A DNA stretch of 64,000 nucleotides from Oceanospirillum sediminis (GCF_014164585.1 NZ_JACJFM010000030.1:1-64000), one strand, 5' to 3'. Shown: positions 29,327 to 39,260, counted from the first letter of the stretch. Notes: a model not told the origin generated them from the letters alone. A program made the numbers and translations.

Positions 29327-29668
29327 TCAGGCTTTTGTGGCTAAGACAGTACAATCAAATTTAATTCCCTGCCAGCCCGTAGACATAAAGTTTCTGATAT
29401 TGCCGTGATCAGATCCTTCTGGAGTGTTCAGAACGTCCTGATAAAAACGACCAAAGCAAGCCAGAGTCTGAGTTTCAGATAGTTTATTCAGAGCAGCAAA
29501 CGCAAAAATCTTGCAACTGCCTTCATTCTGACCGGCTTCGTTAAACAGCTCCCCATTCTGAAAACCTGAAGGCGTATAGTCGTAGTACTGGCTGATAACC
29601 GACATCGTATCTTCAAAATCCAGGCTGCTATTCTGGCCAATCTGCTCAATAAATTCGTTCAGCGTCAT
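29327..29668 (-). CDS. HopJ-family protein (type III effector HopJ domain)
   Basis: A 113-residue protein. The ATG at 29668 is chosen (GGA stands a few bases before it, and the family start MTLNEFIEQI follows); the longer frame adds 20 residues without support. The conserved core GELFNEAGQNEGSCKIFAFAALNKLSE and TPEGSDHGNIRNFMSTGW is very characteristic. Although named after a Pseudomonas syringae effector, this family is widespread in free-living gammaproteobacteria without type III secretion, so a housekeeping role is more likely. There are no secretion genes nearby. Function unknown. Confidence 0.85.
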   Translation of the reverse strand: MTLNEFIEQIGQNSSLDFEDTMSVISQYYDYTPSGFQNGELFNEAGQNEGSCKIFAFAALNKLSETQTLACFGRFYQDVLNTPEGSDHGNIRNFMSTGWQGIKFDCTVLATKA

Positions 29669-29757
29669 TATATATTCCAGTATTGAATGATATTGCTGCT
29701 CCGAAATGTATGTTTTCCAGAGCAACATAAAGAGGGAGTCAGAGGGTAACGAAAAGA

Positions 29758-31392
29758 CTAATCGGCGTAAAGCACACCACTCTTGCCATTATGTTTTACG
29801 TCGTACATCAGTTGGTCTGCAACGCTGATCAGAGCATCAGCATTTGTAGCGTGCCGGGGAGAACTGGCAATACCAATGCTGGCTGATAAGCGGGCATATC
29901 TGTCATCGCATAAATACCCCTGACTGAGTAACTCAATAATTCTGTTACCCAATCGCAATAACTGGTCTGCAGATAAGTTTTTTTCCACTATTACAGTAAA
30001 TTCATCTCCCCCAAGACGGGCTATCATGGCTTCTTCAGGCAGTGCCTGTTTCAATCTGGACGCGGCCTCTTTTAAGACCAGATCTCCGCTATGGTGACCC
30101 AGAGTATCGTTGACCGCTTTAAAGCCATCCAGATCAACAAAAAACAGATGCAGCTCATCGGCTGTATCCAGTTTTCTTTTCAAGGATTGCATAAACATAG
30201 ACCGGTTAGGTAATCCGGTCAGGCTGTCATGATGCGCCCGCCACCAGATCTCCTGTTCAGCCTTTTTCCTTTCCGAAATGTCACTGAAAATGGCAACGTA
30301 GTTTCTGGCCTGGGTCCCCGTATGATCAAAGACTGTTCTTACAGACAGCCATTCATGATAAAGACTACCATCCTGCCTCTTGTTGACGATCTCTCCCTGC
30401 CAGCTGCCATTATGCTCAATATCCTGCCACATTTGCTGATAAAACTGGCCATCCTGTTCTCCGGACTGCAGCATAGAAGGATTTTGGCCAATGACTTCGG
30501 CTGGTGCAAATCCTGTAATTTCTGAGAAAGAAGGATTGACCGCTTCGACAATGTTATCTTTATCTGTGATGATGATGCCTTCGTTACAGAAGTTAAACAC
30601 AGTAGAGGCCAGCTGAAGCTCATCCTGAAAGCGTTTACGCTCAGTAATATCATGTAGCATAATGGTTGTAACCATCTCTCCATGCACTTCATGCTGGAAC
30701 AGGGCAACTTCAACAGTAAAGTTATCGCCTGATTTATTGATAGCCAGAGCCTCATAGCGCTTAGGGCTGTGATCTTTATCGATATGTGTCTGTACCAGCT
30801 TTTTATGGATTAGCTGATGAAAATCCGGTAGCAGATGCTCTATACGTACTGAATCTGCAATTTCATTTTTTTCAAAACCAAACAACGCAGTTGCTGCAGG
30901 ATTAAAATCAAGTATTCGACCTCTGTTGTTAATGCTGATAATGGCATCAATTGCATTGTTGATCAGAGATGCTTTACGGGCTTCACTGCTCTGAAGTTCT
31001 TGCCGTGCTTTGTTATTTGCCAGCAGATACTTCATTCTGTTTCTTAGTACGGCCCACTGGATGGGTTTACTGATAAAGTCTATCGCTCCGGACTCAAAGG
31101 CACGGTCGATAGACGCTTCATCTTCCAGGGCTGTCACGATTAATACCGGTAACTGAGCACTATATTGCTCTGTCAGTGCATGACAGCACTGAAAACCATC
31201 CATTCCAGGCATATTCGCATCGACCAGTGCAAGGTCGATGCTATGAAGCCGGGACAGAGTAAGTGCTTCTTCACCATCCTGAGCACAAATGGCCTGGTAG
31301 CCCTGTTGTTCGATGAAACGACTCAGGATCATCTGAGTCGTAATATCGTCCTCAGCAATAAGTATTCTGGGAACAGGTTGTATTTCTGTCAT
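29758..31392 (-). CDS. Response regulator with PAS domains and GGDEF output
   Basis: A 544-residue protein: receiver domain (about 8-125, phospho-acceptor D58 in [14 protein letters not shown], with the switch Lys in DFISKPIQW), two PAS domains (about 145-255 and 268-385, the second with the [15 protein letters not shown] pattern and PAC motif), and a diguanylate cyclase domain (about 390-544). The active-site loop is intact ([12 protein letters not shown]), but the RxxD inhibitory site five residues before it is absent (PEEA in its place), so product inhibition is probably lost. Its start overlaps the kinase stop by four bases (ATGA), so it is the cognate partner of the hybrid kinase. Output: phosphorylation- and possibly redox-dependent c-di-GMP. 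Confidence 0.9.
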   Translation of the reverse strand: MTEIQPVPRILIAEDDITTQMILSRFIEQQGYQAICAQDGEEALTLSRLHSIDLALVDANMPGMDGFQCCHALTEQYSAQLPVLIVTALEDEASIDRAFESGAIDFISKPIQWAVLRNRMKYLLANNKARQELQSSEARKASLINNAIDAIISINNRGRILDFNPAATALFGFEKNEIADSVRIEHLLPDFHQLIHKKLVQTHIDKDHSPKRYEALAINKSGDNFTVEVALFQHEVHGEMVTTIMLHDITERKRFQDELQLASTVFNFCNEGIIITDKDNIVEAVNPSFSEITGFAPAEVIGQNPSMLQSGEQDGQFYQQMWQDIEHNGSWQGEIVNKRQDGSLYHEWLSVRTVFDHTGTQARNYVAIFSDISERKKAEQEIWWRAHHDSLTGLPNRSMFMQSLKRKLDTADELHLFFVDLDGFKAVNDTLGHHSGDLVLKEAASRLKQALPEEAMIARLGGDEFTVIVEKNLSADQLLRLGNRIIELLSQGYLCDDRYARLSASIGIASSPRHATNADALISVADQLMYDVKHNGKSGVLYAD

Positions 31393-34136
31393 TCGTGCGA
31401 CTCTTGTGTAAAAAATTCAGTGACAGCGGTTTTAGTTTTTATGTGTGTGCTTTTTAACCCGGCTAATAAATCCGGTATATTTTGCGGGTTATTGTCGATC
31501 GCTTTCTCAATCTGAAGCGCATTCTCTCCCAACAGATCCAGCCCCAGATTACGGCTGCTGCCTTTGATTTTATGGCTGATACTTTTCAGGTCTTCAGTGT
31601 TGTTTTCTGCCATAGCCTGATCCAGTTGCGCCAGATACGTCAGAAGCGTCTGAATGAACTGTTTATAAATAGGATAGATATCGCCTCCCAGCTCTTTAAT
31701 CAGACGCTGAATGACCTGTTGGTTAATCAGGTCAGGGGAACCAGAAGGTGAGTCAGTCATCGGATCAGAAGCCTGCAATGCTTCACTATCAACCAGCTCT
31801 CTGTTAATCCAGTGCTGAATAGACTCGCAAAGACGGCTGGCAGTAATGGGTTTTGTCAGGTAATCGTTCATTCCCGCGTCATAGCACTTTTCCATATCCC
31901 CCTTCATGGCATGTGCGGTCAGGGCGATGATTGGAGTCAAGGGCAAAGTGTGTTCCTGTTGAAACTGACGGATTTGTTGAGACGCTTCGTAGCCGTCCAT
32001 CACCGGCATCTGAATATCCATCAGAATCAGGTCATAATAGTTATTGCGGACTTTATCCAGAGCTTCTGCACCATTTCTGGCCCAATCGGCTGTCAATCCT
32101 ATCTGGCTCAGCATCCCCTGAACCACCAGCTGATTTACTTCAACATCCTCAGCTAAAAGGATCGATATGTCTGACGCAGTTTGAGGGCTTCCGGTTTCAG
32201 CGATCATATCCTGCGCATCCTGAACCCTGACTTCTGAATCAGATTGATTGGTCGCTGTAATCAGTTCTGATTTTTCTGATAGCAGAGCAAATACCTGCTG
32301 TAGCAGAAGTTGTTTTCTGACCGGTTTAGATAAAAAGCAGTCTGCTTTTTGCTCAACTGGAATTTGCCTGGTGACATCAGCACCAGCAGACGACAACATC
32401 AGAATTTTAGGTCGAACGCTGATATGTTCCTTTATGCTGCTAATCAGGAAAAAACCATCATGTTCTGGCATCATGTGGTCAGTTATCAGCAGGTCGACCG
32501 GGTTATGCTCTTCTATTGCTTTATGCAGAATATCCAGCGCCTGCATCGCAGAAGTGGCAGTCGATATGCAGACAGGCTGCTCTTTAAGCAGGTAACTGAC
32601 CAGCTCAATATTGGTCGGTATATCATCAGTAATCAGAACGTGAAGATCATCTTTCAACTGTACCTGATAACTCTTATCCGGGATTTTTCTGGATTTATCC
32701 AAAGACAGTTCAAACCATACTGTGGTCCCCAGATGTTCCTCGCTATGAATGCCTATCTGGCCATCCATCAGTTCAATTAACTGTTTACAGATCGCCAGAC
32801 CTAATCCGGTCCCGCCGAACTGACGCGTTGTAGAGTGGTCAGCCTGAACAAATTTGCCGAATAGTTTCTTCTGCACAGCTTCAGAAATACCAATACCGGT
32901 ATCTTTAATTTCCACACGAAGTTTATAACAATGAACATCTTCAGCCTGAATACTGATACGGATATCGACACGACCGGACTCTGTAAACTTAATGGCATTA
33001 CTGATCAGATTTGACAGAATCTGCTCAAGCCTTCCGGTGTCTGCAACAATAAAGTGATCCAGCCCTTCTACAGGAAGAGCAACAAGCTCCAGTCCTTTGT
33101 TATGGGCATTATTTGCAAATAGCTGGCAGACATGCTCAACCAGCTCTTCCAGATCGCACTCCACCGGAGCTAAGGTCAGCTGCCCGGCCTCGATTTTTGA
33201 GAAATCCAGAATGTCATTAAGAATATTCAGCAATGACTCACCGGATGACTGAATAATGCCGAGATACTGTTGCTGCTCTTTATTCAGCGAAGTACTTTGC
33301 AGAATATCAGCCATGCCCAGTACACCATTCATTGGGGTTCTGATCTCATGGCTCATCATCGCCAGAAACTGGCTCTTGGCTTTTGCAGCCGACTCTGCCT
33401 GTTCCAGAGCCGCTTCCAGTGCAATATTTTTCTCCCGAACAGCCTCATTTGCCTGCTGGAGCTTCTGGTTATCCCGCTGGGATTGTTTCTGAGCTTCGGC
33501 CAGAGAACGGCGCATCTCATCAAAAGCACTCCTCAGCTCACCGATTTCATCATTGGATGCATCCGGCAGCGGCGCATCAAAGTTACCTTTTCTGAGTGCT
33601 CTGGCAGCTTTCGCCAGTGAAGTGACAGGTTTAATAACAATTTTTCGGTTCCAAAGTGCCGATAATAAACTGAGCACCAATACTGTACTCAGCGCCAGAG
33701 TTTCAAATTGCCGGATCTGCTCCTGAATCTCCTGCTTGGTCGGAGAAATATCCATTTCTATGATCAGAGTCCCCAGGAACTCATCTGACCAGACTATTTT
33801 GTGATCCAGACGGATGTAGTCTATACCTTCAGGCACAACGGTAGATTCAAAGGGATAGATCATGAAGTCGCTGGCATCAATCAGACTGACAGCTGACCAC
33901 TGACGGCTTCGACCAGATTCTTCATTTTCCAGAATTTCGTGAATTCGCGCGATATCACCTGACAGCATCTCCTCAGCCACAATGGGGGCAATCACTGTCA
34001 GCCTTTCTCTTTCCTGCTGGATAGCCTGCTCTGTTCGTTGCTCCGTTTGCACAGGCAATACAAGTAAGCGCAGTATTGCAATCAGCGTTGCAAAGGCCAG
34101 TAAAGAAGGTAACAGGATTTTTCGCTGTAGTTTCAT
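31389..34136 (-). CDS. Hybrid sensor histidine kinase, BarA-like architecture
   Basis: A 915-residue inner-membrane kinase. TM1 (about 8-28) and TM2 (about 146-162) flank a small periplasmic domain; HAMP (163-215) and a coiled coil lead to the dimerisation domain with phospho-acceptor H263 ([15 protein letters not shown]), the ATP domain ([28 protein letters not shown]), a first receiver ([15 protein letters not shown]), a second receiver ([15 protein letters not shown]) and a C-terminal Hpt domain with His in [13 protein letters not shown]. This is a full His-Asp-His relay. The PhnD-like gene 51 bases upstream probably encodes its periplasmic ligand receptor, and the overlapping GGDEF response regulator its output. 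Confidence 0.92.
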   Translation of the reverse strand: MKLQRKILLPSLLAFATLIAILRLLVLPVQTEQRTEQAIQQERERLTVIAPIVAEEMLSGDIARIHEILENEESGRSRQWSAVSLIDASDFMIYPFESTVVPEGIDYIRLDHKIVWSDEFLGTLIIEMDISPTKQEIQEQIRQFETLALSTVLVLSLLSALWNRKIVIKPVTSLAKAARALRKGNFDAPLPDASNDEIGELRSAFDEMRRSLAEAQKQSQRDNQKLQQANEAVREKNIALEAALEQAESAAKAKSQFLAMMSHEIRTPMNGVLGMADILQSTSLNKEQQQYLGIIQSSGESLLNILNDILDFSKIEAGQLTLAPVECDLEELVEHVCQLFANNAHNKGLELVALPVEGLDHFIVADTGRLEQILSNLISNAIKFTESGRVDIRISIQAEDVHCYKLRVEIKDTGIGISEAVQKKLFGKFVQADHSTTRQFGGTGLGLAICKQLIELMDGQIGIHSEEHLGTTVWFELSLDKSRKIPDKSYQVQLKDDLHVLITDDIPTNIELVSYLLKEQPVCISTATSAMQALDILHKAIEEHNPVDLLITDHMMPEHDGFFLISSIKEHISVRPKILMLSSAGADVTRQIPVEQKADCFLSKPVRKQLLLQQVFALLSEKSELITATNQSDSEVRVQDAQDMIAETGSPQTASDISILLAEDVEVNQLVVQGMLSQIGLTADWARNGAEALDKVRNNYYDLILMDIQMPVMDGYEASQQIRQFQQEHTLPLTPIIALTAHAMKGDMEKCYDAGMNDYLTKPITASRLCESIQHWINRELVDSEALQASDPMTDSPSGSPDLINQQVIQRLIKELGGDIYPIYKQFIQTLLTYLAQLDQAMAENNTEDLKSISHKIKGSSRNLGLDLLGENALQIEKAIDNNPQNIPDLLAGLKSTHIKTKTAVTEFFTQESHE

Positions 34137-34187
34137 GGGTTCACTAAAACAACTTTTCCAGATTAATTACACTTCTTACCGAAGAGA

Positions 34188-34997
34188 TTACTGATGATTC
34201 TGGAAGAACGGGGCCAGATTCAATGCTCTGAGAGGAGCATAGTCCTGAGCGTCCGCTACTCCCAGCATTTTAAACGGTACCTTACTCAACAAAGCCCGTC
34301 CTTCTTTGGTCTGAGACATTCTGAGCAACGCTTGCTGAATCAGCTTGACTGTTGATTCAGACAAGGATTTGTTAGCAACCAGAGGATGAGGCGCTACTTT
34401 CTGGGTCTGGTAAAGAACCCTGAGGCGATTTTTAATTTTCTCTGGTTGTTGAGATAGCGTTTTCTGTACCCCTCCTCCGGCTGCCGTTTTCCCAAGGGCA
34501 ACATTAAGATAAACAGAAGAATGGGTTTTGACATACAAAGGCTCATAGCGGATATGATACTCATTCGTCATTGCGGCACGGGTCATCAATGAAGCCCCCA
34601 GAGCATTCGGAGCAGGTAAGGCTATTGTTTCTCCATCCAGATCCGCGACAGTTTTAATCGGGCTATCTTTGGCAACAACAATGATGCCATACAATTGGCG
34701 GCCAATATCTCGTACCATAGGGGTATAAATATCACTGGCAATAATATAGTGGTAGGGGTTCATATAAGCCAGATCGAATTCTCCCGCCATAAACTCTTTT
34801 TCAAATGACGGAATATCCGGTGACCCTTTTAGTTCAAAAATCAGGCCCGTTTCTTCTTCCAGCTGACTCAGAACCGGTTTCCAGATGGAGTGCAGTTTTT
34901 TGACCGGAAACTGGGGAACAACCCCTACAGTAATGATCTGCTGTGCCAGACTAACAGAACTGAAAAACAGAAGGCTTGCCAGGAAAAAGGTACGCAT
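34188..34997 (-). CDS. PhnD-like periplasmic binding protein
   Basis: A 269-residue secreted protein: signal peptide MRTFFLASLLFFSSVSLAQQ, then a two-lobed binding fold of the phosphate/phosphonate-binding PhnD superfamily (QIITVGVVPQFPVKKLHSIWKP opening, FDLAYMNPYHYIIAS hinge, LPAPNALGASLMTR). No ABC permease or ATPase is nearby. Binding proteins of this group are frequently encoded with histidine kinases and act as ligand receptors rather than transport components, which the kinase gene directly downstream supports. AAGG lies before the ATG. The ligand is unknown; the family name does not prove phosphonate. Confidence 0.8.
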   Translation of the reverse strand: MRTFFLASLLFFSSVSLAQQIITVGVVPQFPVKKLHSIWKPVLSQLEEETGLIFELKGSPDIPSFEKEFMAGEFDLAYMNPYHYIIASDIYTPMVRDIGRQLYGIIVVAKDSPIKTVADLDGETIALPAPNALGASLMTRAAMTNEYHIRYEPLYVKTHSSVYLNVALGKTAAGGGVQKTLSQQPEKIKNRLRVLYQTQKVAPHPLVANKSLSESTVKLIQQALLRMSQTKEGRALLSKVPFKMLGVADAQDYAPLRALNLAPFFQNHQ

Positions 34998-35351
34998 ACT
35001 GTATTACCTTGTATTTACAATGCTTTTTAAAATTCTCTCTCTACTGACAGCTTTAATCAATAGCTCACTTTTCTTAAAAAGCTTTATTCGTAACTTTCAT
35101 GATCCGTGTTATGAGTCTGGTAACGCATATCAAAGAACGATGCGGCATTATGTATCAGCATAGTCATGCAGCAGAGACAGAAAAGCTGTAACTTTAGCCT
35201 TTGCCTGAGATATAAGATTGGGAGCATAACTATCTTTTGCAGAAAGGCTTTTGTCCGGGGTTACCAGTCTTTCAATTCTCCTCTTTACCTCATCTTAAGA
35301 TGAGGTTTTATGATAACGACCTTCACAAATACCACCATCAGGACATCGAAT
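34998..35351. other. Divergent intergenic region with a 20-bp palindrome
   Basis: These 354 bases separate the minus-strand signalling unit from the SDR gene. I see a perfect palindrome at 35287-35306 and no coding potential. Promoters for both directions must lie here; none stands out. Confidence 0.5.
35287..35306. promoter_or_regulatory. Perfect 20-bp palindrome, candidate operator
   Basis: ACCTCATCTTAAGATGAGGT is its own reverse complement. It ends 45 bases before the chosen SDR start and is followed by TTTTAT. With no loop-forming centre it looks more like a dimeric regulator site than a terminator, though the T-run leaves termination possible. Confidence 0.5.
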
Positions 35352-36113
35352 ATGAGTTTTGAAAAGAAAAAGGTTGTTATTACAGGAGCCAGCCCGGACT
35401 TTGGTCAGACACTGGCCATTTTATTTGCTCAGATGGGAGCAGAACTGATTCTGTCTGCCCGCACTCTGGATAAAGTCTGGACGACAGCCGCTCTGGTCAA
35501 GCAGGCCGTTCCTCTTGCAAAGGTGACCTGTTTTCAGATGAATGTTTCCCGCCCGGAAGACATCATTGAATTTGCCTCTGACGTGCGACGGGTAACTGAC
35601 AGAGTCGATATTCTGATAAACAATGCAGCATACTGGCTGGATGGCCAGCTATCAGACGCAAGTGATGAACAAATACTGGAGGCCTTTAATTCTACAGCTA
35701 TAGGCAGTACGCTCGTTACAAAACACCTGTTGCCGCTATTGAAACAATCCGATGAAGCGGATGTGGTCTTTATTAACAGTACCGCCAGTTTGCCAGATAA
35801 CCGGCATAACCGCTGCAATGAAGCCTTCAGTGCAGCAAAAGCAGCGCAATCTACTCTGGCAGACCAGTTGCGCCATAGATTGAGTGATACAGACATTCGT
35901 TTCATCACGGTTTACCCTCCTGACTTCGACAACCCTTCGCCTTTATCTGATAAAGACTGGAATAAAGTACGGCAGGTTGAATGCGGAGCTATGGGTGCAA
36001 GAAATGTATTTAATGCAATCAACTTTGCCTTAGAACAGGACAGAATCTGTTCCGTAGATAAAATTATTATGAGTAATAACAGGCCTGAAGCTGTCCATCC
36101 AGTCGGGATCTGA
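35352..36113 (+). CDS. Short-chain dehydrogenase/reductase-like protein lacking the catalytic Tyr
   Basis: A 253-residue Rossmann-fold protein. The ATG at 35352 (MSFEKKKVVITGASPDFGQ) is preferred because AGGA stands eight bases before it; an ATG at 35310 sits inside the T-run behind the palindrome. The nucleotide motif TGASPDFGQTLA and the structural NNAAYW are present, and Ser is in VFINSTASLP, but where SDR enzymes have Tyr-x3-Lys this one has Phe (EAFSAAKAAQ). Reductase activity by the usual route is therefore unlikely; a binding or regulatory role, or an altered mechanism, is possible. It is a single gene, ended by the hairpin at 36208-36257. Confidence 0.75.
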   Translation: MSFEKKKVVITGASPDFGQTLAILFAQMGAELILSARTLDKVWTTAALVKQAVPLAKVTCFQMNVSRPEDIIEFASDVRRVTDRVDILINNAAYWLDGQLSDASDEQILEAFNSTAIGSTLVTKHLLPLLKQSDEADVVFINSTASLPDNRHNRCNEAFSAAKAAQSTLADQLRHRLSDTDIRFITVYPPDFDNPSPLSDKDWNKVRQVECGAMGARNVFNAINFALEQDRICSVDKIIMSNNRPEAVHPVGI

Positions 36114-36207
36114 TTAACGGAGTATTTCCAGCATGGCAGAGCCTATGGCAAGCTGTTTTCATCTTTTAGTAAGCTAATCATTCAAGGATAATATCGGGAC
36201 TCAGGAC

Positions 36208-36257
36208 GAAAAAAATGGATAATAGCGGCCATAAGCACTGTTGCGCTCCATTTTTTC
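36208..36257. terminator. A-run/stem/T-run terminator between SDR and ycaO-type genes
   Basis: GAAAAAAATGGA on the left pairs with TCCATTTTTTC on the right (11 bp, one extra A), enclosing about 27 bases with a small inner GCG/GCGC stem. It has a T-run in either direction, so it could stop transcription on both strands. Confidence 0.6.
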
Positions 36258-36276
36258 ATTCTGAGTAACCTTTTTC

Positions 36277-38478
36277 ATGCAAATCAACGTCAATTTCCTC
36301 GACAATCTGCGTCTTGAAGCCAAGTTCGATGACTTTACAGTAGTCACGGATCAACCAATTCGTTATAAAGGCGATGGTTCTGCACCCAGCCCGTTTGACT
36401 ATTTTCTGGCCTCTTCAGCGATGTGCGCGGCCTACTTCGTTAAGGTGTATTGTCTGGCACGTAATATTCCGACAGAAAATATCCGATTGTCTCAGAATAA
36501 TATTGTTGATCCGAAAAATCGTTATAACCAGGTTTTCAAAATTCAGGTTGAGCTGCCGGAAGATATTTCAGAAAAGGATCGTGAAGGTATTATCCGGTCT
36601 ATTGATCGTTGTACCGTTAAGAAAGTGGTGCAAACCGGACCTGAGTTTCAGATCGAAGTGGTCGAAAACCTGGATGAAGATGCGCAGGCGCTGTTGATGA
36701 CAGAGCCTGCTGAAGGGGCCAGCACCTATATCTCAGGCAAAGATCGTCCGTTGGAAGAAACCATCGCCAGAATGACCCGGCTGCTGGCCGATATGGGCAT
36801 GAAAATTGAAATTACCTCCTGGCGTAATATCGTACCTAATGCCTGGTCACTGAATATTCGTGATGCGGCCTCTCAGATGTGTTTCACCAATGGTAAAGGG
36901 GCCACTAAAGAGGCTGCGCTGGCTTCTGCTCTGGGTGAGTTCCTTGAACGTCTGAACTGCAACTTCTTTTATAATGATCAGTTCTTTGGCGAAGAGATCG
37001 CCAATAGCCATTTTGTTCACTATCCTGACGAAAAATGGTTCCAGCCCGGGCCGGACGATGAGCTTCCGGAAGAGATTCTGGATGAGTACACCCGTGCTAT
37101 CTATAACCCGGAAGGTGAACTATGTGGTTCTCATCTGTATGACACCAACTCCGGTAATGTCGAGCGCGGGATCTGCTCACTGCCTTATATTCGCCAATCC
37201 GATGGTGAAACCGTTTATTTCCCATCCAATATCGTGGAAAACCTCTATCTGAGTAACGGTATGAGTGCCGGTAATACTCTGGCAGAAGCTCAGGTTCAGT
37301 GTCTATCCGAGATTTTTGAACGCGCAGTGAAACGCGAAATTCTGGAGCAGGAATTAGCTCTGCCTGATGTGCCTGAGCAAGTACTGACGCGTTTCCCGAA
37401 CATTGTTGAAGGTATTAAGGGACTGGAAGAGCAAGGTTTCCCGATTCTGGTAAAAGATGCCTCGCTGGGTGGCCAGTTCCCGGTAATGTGTATTGCGCTG
37501 ATGAACCCTCGCACCGGTGGTGTTTTCACCTCTTTTGGTGCGCACCCCAGTCTGGAAATAGCCTTAGAGCGCTGTCTGACGGAACTGATGCAAGGACGCA
37601 GTTTTGAAGGCCTGAATGATATGCCTCAGGCTACCTTTGAAAGCAATGCAGTGACTGAACCGAATAACTTTGTTGAGCACTTTATCGACTCAACCGGTGT
37701 TGTCTCCTGGCGTTTCTTTAGTGATAAAGCCGATTATGAGTTCTGCGATTGGGACTTTACCTCAGAAGGTGAAGATACCAATGTAAAAGAAGCCGCAACA
37801 CTGTTTTCTATTCTGGAAACACTGGGTAAAGAGGTCTATATGGCCGTATACGAAGACCTGGGTGTACCTTCCTGTCGTATTCTGGTGCCGGATTATTCCG
37901 AAATCTATCCGGTAGAAGACCTGGTGTGGGATAACACCAATAAGGCATTGTACTTCCGTGAAGATATTCTGAATATTCACTCCCTGAATGATCAGCAACT
38001 GGAAGATCTGCTGGAGCGTATTCTGGAAAGTGAGCTGGATGATTACACCGATATCATCACTCTGATAGGGATCGAATTTGATGAAAATACCATCTGGGGC
38101 CAGTTAACTCTGCTGGAGCTGAAGCTACTGATTTGTCTGGCTCTGGGGCGCCTGGAAGAAGCTAAAGAACTGACTGAAGATTTTCTGCAATATAATGACA
38201 ATACGGTAGACCGGGGCCTGTTCTATCAGGCGATGAACGTTGTGCTGGAAGTGGTTCTGGACGAGGCGATGGAGCTGGAACACTACATCGGTAATTTCCG
38301 TCGTATGTACGGAAACGAGCGTATGGATGCCATCCTGGGTTCTGTAGAAGGCAGCGTTCGTTTCTATGGACTGACGCCGACTAACACTCAGCTTGAAGGC
38401 CTGGATAAACATCTGCGCCTGATCGAAAGTTATAAAAAGCTGCACGCAGCCAGAGCGGCAAAAGCAAACCTGAAATAA
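36277..38478 (+). CDS. OsmC-YcaO fusion protein
   Basis: A 733-residue cytosolic protein joining two enzyme folds. Residues 1-140 are an OsmC/Ohr-type peroxidase domain with both active-site Cys: C50 in FLASSAMCAAYF and C112 in SIDRCTVKKV. About 165-545 are a YcaO domain, which in other proteins uses ATP to activate amide backbones; the helices ALGEFLERLNC and AEAQVQCLSEIFERAVKREI carry the expected Glu and Gln residues for Mg-ATP. The C-terminal 180 residues are helical and TPR-like, as in E. coli YcaO. E. coli YcaO (about 586 residues) lacks the OsmC part. No RimO or thiazole/oxazole peptide genes are adjacent. Confidence 0.9.
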   Translation: MQINVNFLDNLRLEAKFDDFTVVTDQPIRYKGDGSAPSPFDYFLASSAMCAAYFVKVYCLARNIPTENIRLSQNNIVDPKNRYNQVFKIQVELPEDISEKDREGIIRSIDRCTVKKVVQTGPEFQIEVVENLDEDAQALLMTEPAEGASTYISGKDRPLEETIARMTRLLADMGMKIEITSWRNIVPNAWSLNIRDAASQMCFTNGKGATKEAALASALGEFLERLNCNFFYNDQFFGEEIANSHFVHYPDEKWFQPGPDDELPEEILDEYTRAIYNPEGELCGSHLYDTNSGNVERGICSLPYIRQSDGETVYFPSNIVENLYLSNGMSAGNTLAEAQVQCLSEIFERAVKREILEQELALPDVPEQVLTRFPNIVEGIKGLEEQGFPILVKDASLGGQFPVMCIALMNPRTGGVFTSFGAHPSLEIALERCLTELMQGRSFEGLNDMPQATFESNAVTEPNNFVEHFIDSTGVVSWRFFSDKADYEFCDWDFTSEGEDTNVKEAATLFSILETLGKEVYMAVYEDLGVPSCRILVPDYSEIYPVEDLVWDNTNKALYFREDILNIHSLNDQQLEDLLERILESELDDYTDIITLIGIEFDENTIWGQLTLLELKLLICLALGRLEEAKELTEDFLQYNDNTVDRGLFYQAMNVVLEVVLDEAMELEHYIGNFRRMYGNERMDAILGSVEGSVRFYGLTPTNTQLEGLDKHLRLIESYKKLHAARAAKANLK

Positions 38479-38816
38479 TTAATAGCGTTCAACTACATCA
38501 TCAGGTTTAGTGCTATCGCCATATCAAGGTCTGGGCCATATTCAGCTATGCTCAGACCTGCTGGTATTACCAGCATAATTCGACCGGTTATATCCTGGGT
38601 CACTTTGTCAGAGTGATCCTGTTCTGCCTCTTCTTATATCCAGAAATCGTCCTTTGCCCGGTGAAACCAATGCATGTTTCCAGAGTCTTATCTGGTTCAG
38701 GCTACCAATATACTATTGATAGCATTACATACCTGAACAAAAGTCTTTCGATATTCTCCACTTTATAGAGAAACTTTTGTTCAGCTGCTTAAGCTGATAT
38801 TCCGGATAAAAGTACC
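38479..38816. other. Structured gene-free leader upstream of the GNAT gene
   Basis: These 338 bases contain several inverted repeats: AGGTCTG (38527-38533) with CAGACCT (38553-38559), the palindrome GCTGGTA-T-TACCAGC (38560-38574), and a long stem 38733-38744 with 38773-38784. No open frame of note is present. The last stem stands just before the GNAT start. Confidence 0.5.
38733..38784 (+). promoter_or_regulatory. Long stem-loop before the GNAT gene
   Basis: A 12-bp perfect stem (38733-38744 with 38773-38784) contains a second short stem (TTCTC with GAGAA) in its loop. It ends 33 bases before the ATG. It could be a terminator of the ycaO-type gene, which lies 250 bases upstream, or an RNA element in the GNAT leader. 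Confidence 0.45.
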
Positions 38817-39260
38817 ATGAAGATCATCAAAGTTTCCTCTGCAAATATTATCCTGGTCGCACCTCTTTTCGATCAGTATCGTGTGTTTTACGGTCAGCAA
38901 AGTGACCCGGAACTGGCTCATTCCTTTATCGAGCAACGGGTGCAGAGTGATGAGTCCGTTATTTTTCTGGCTCTGGATAATGATGGACAAGGTATCGGAT
39001 TTACGCAATTATATCCCTGCTTTTCCTCTGTATCTGCACAGCGCAGCTGGATTCTGAACGATCTGTATGTCAGTAGTGAATTACGTGGTCAGGGCGTGGG
39101 TAAAGCACTGTTAAATAAAGCCCGTGATTTTGCCGTTAGCACCGGCGCGAAAGGGATTGCTCTGGAAACGAGTCGGGATAACCTGAATGCTCAGAAACTG
39201 TATGAATCTTTGGGTTATAAGCAAGAAACGGAATATTTCAGCTATTTTCTGAGTTTATAG
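38817..39260 (+). CDS. GNAT-family N-acetyltransferase
   Basis: A 147-residue cytosolic acetyl-CoA-dependent transferase. The acetyl-CoA-binding loop is SSELRGQGVGKALLNKAR (R/Q-x2-G-x-G/A), and the C-terminal ALETSRDNLNAQKLYESLGYK is typical. Substrate is not recognisable: relatives acetylate amines of antibiotics, polyamines or protein N-termini. It converges on the AAA ATPase gene. The leader is unusually structured for a small enzyme gene. Confidence 0.88.
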   Translation: MKIIKVSSANIILVAPLFDQYRVFYGQQSDPELAHSFIEQRVQSDESVIFLALDNDGQGIGFTQLYPCFSSVSAQRSWILNDLYVSSELRGQGVGKALLNKARDFAVSTGAKGIALETSRDNLNAQKLYESLGYKQETEYFSYFLSL

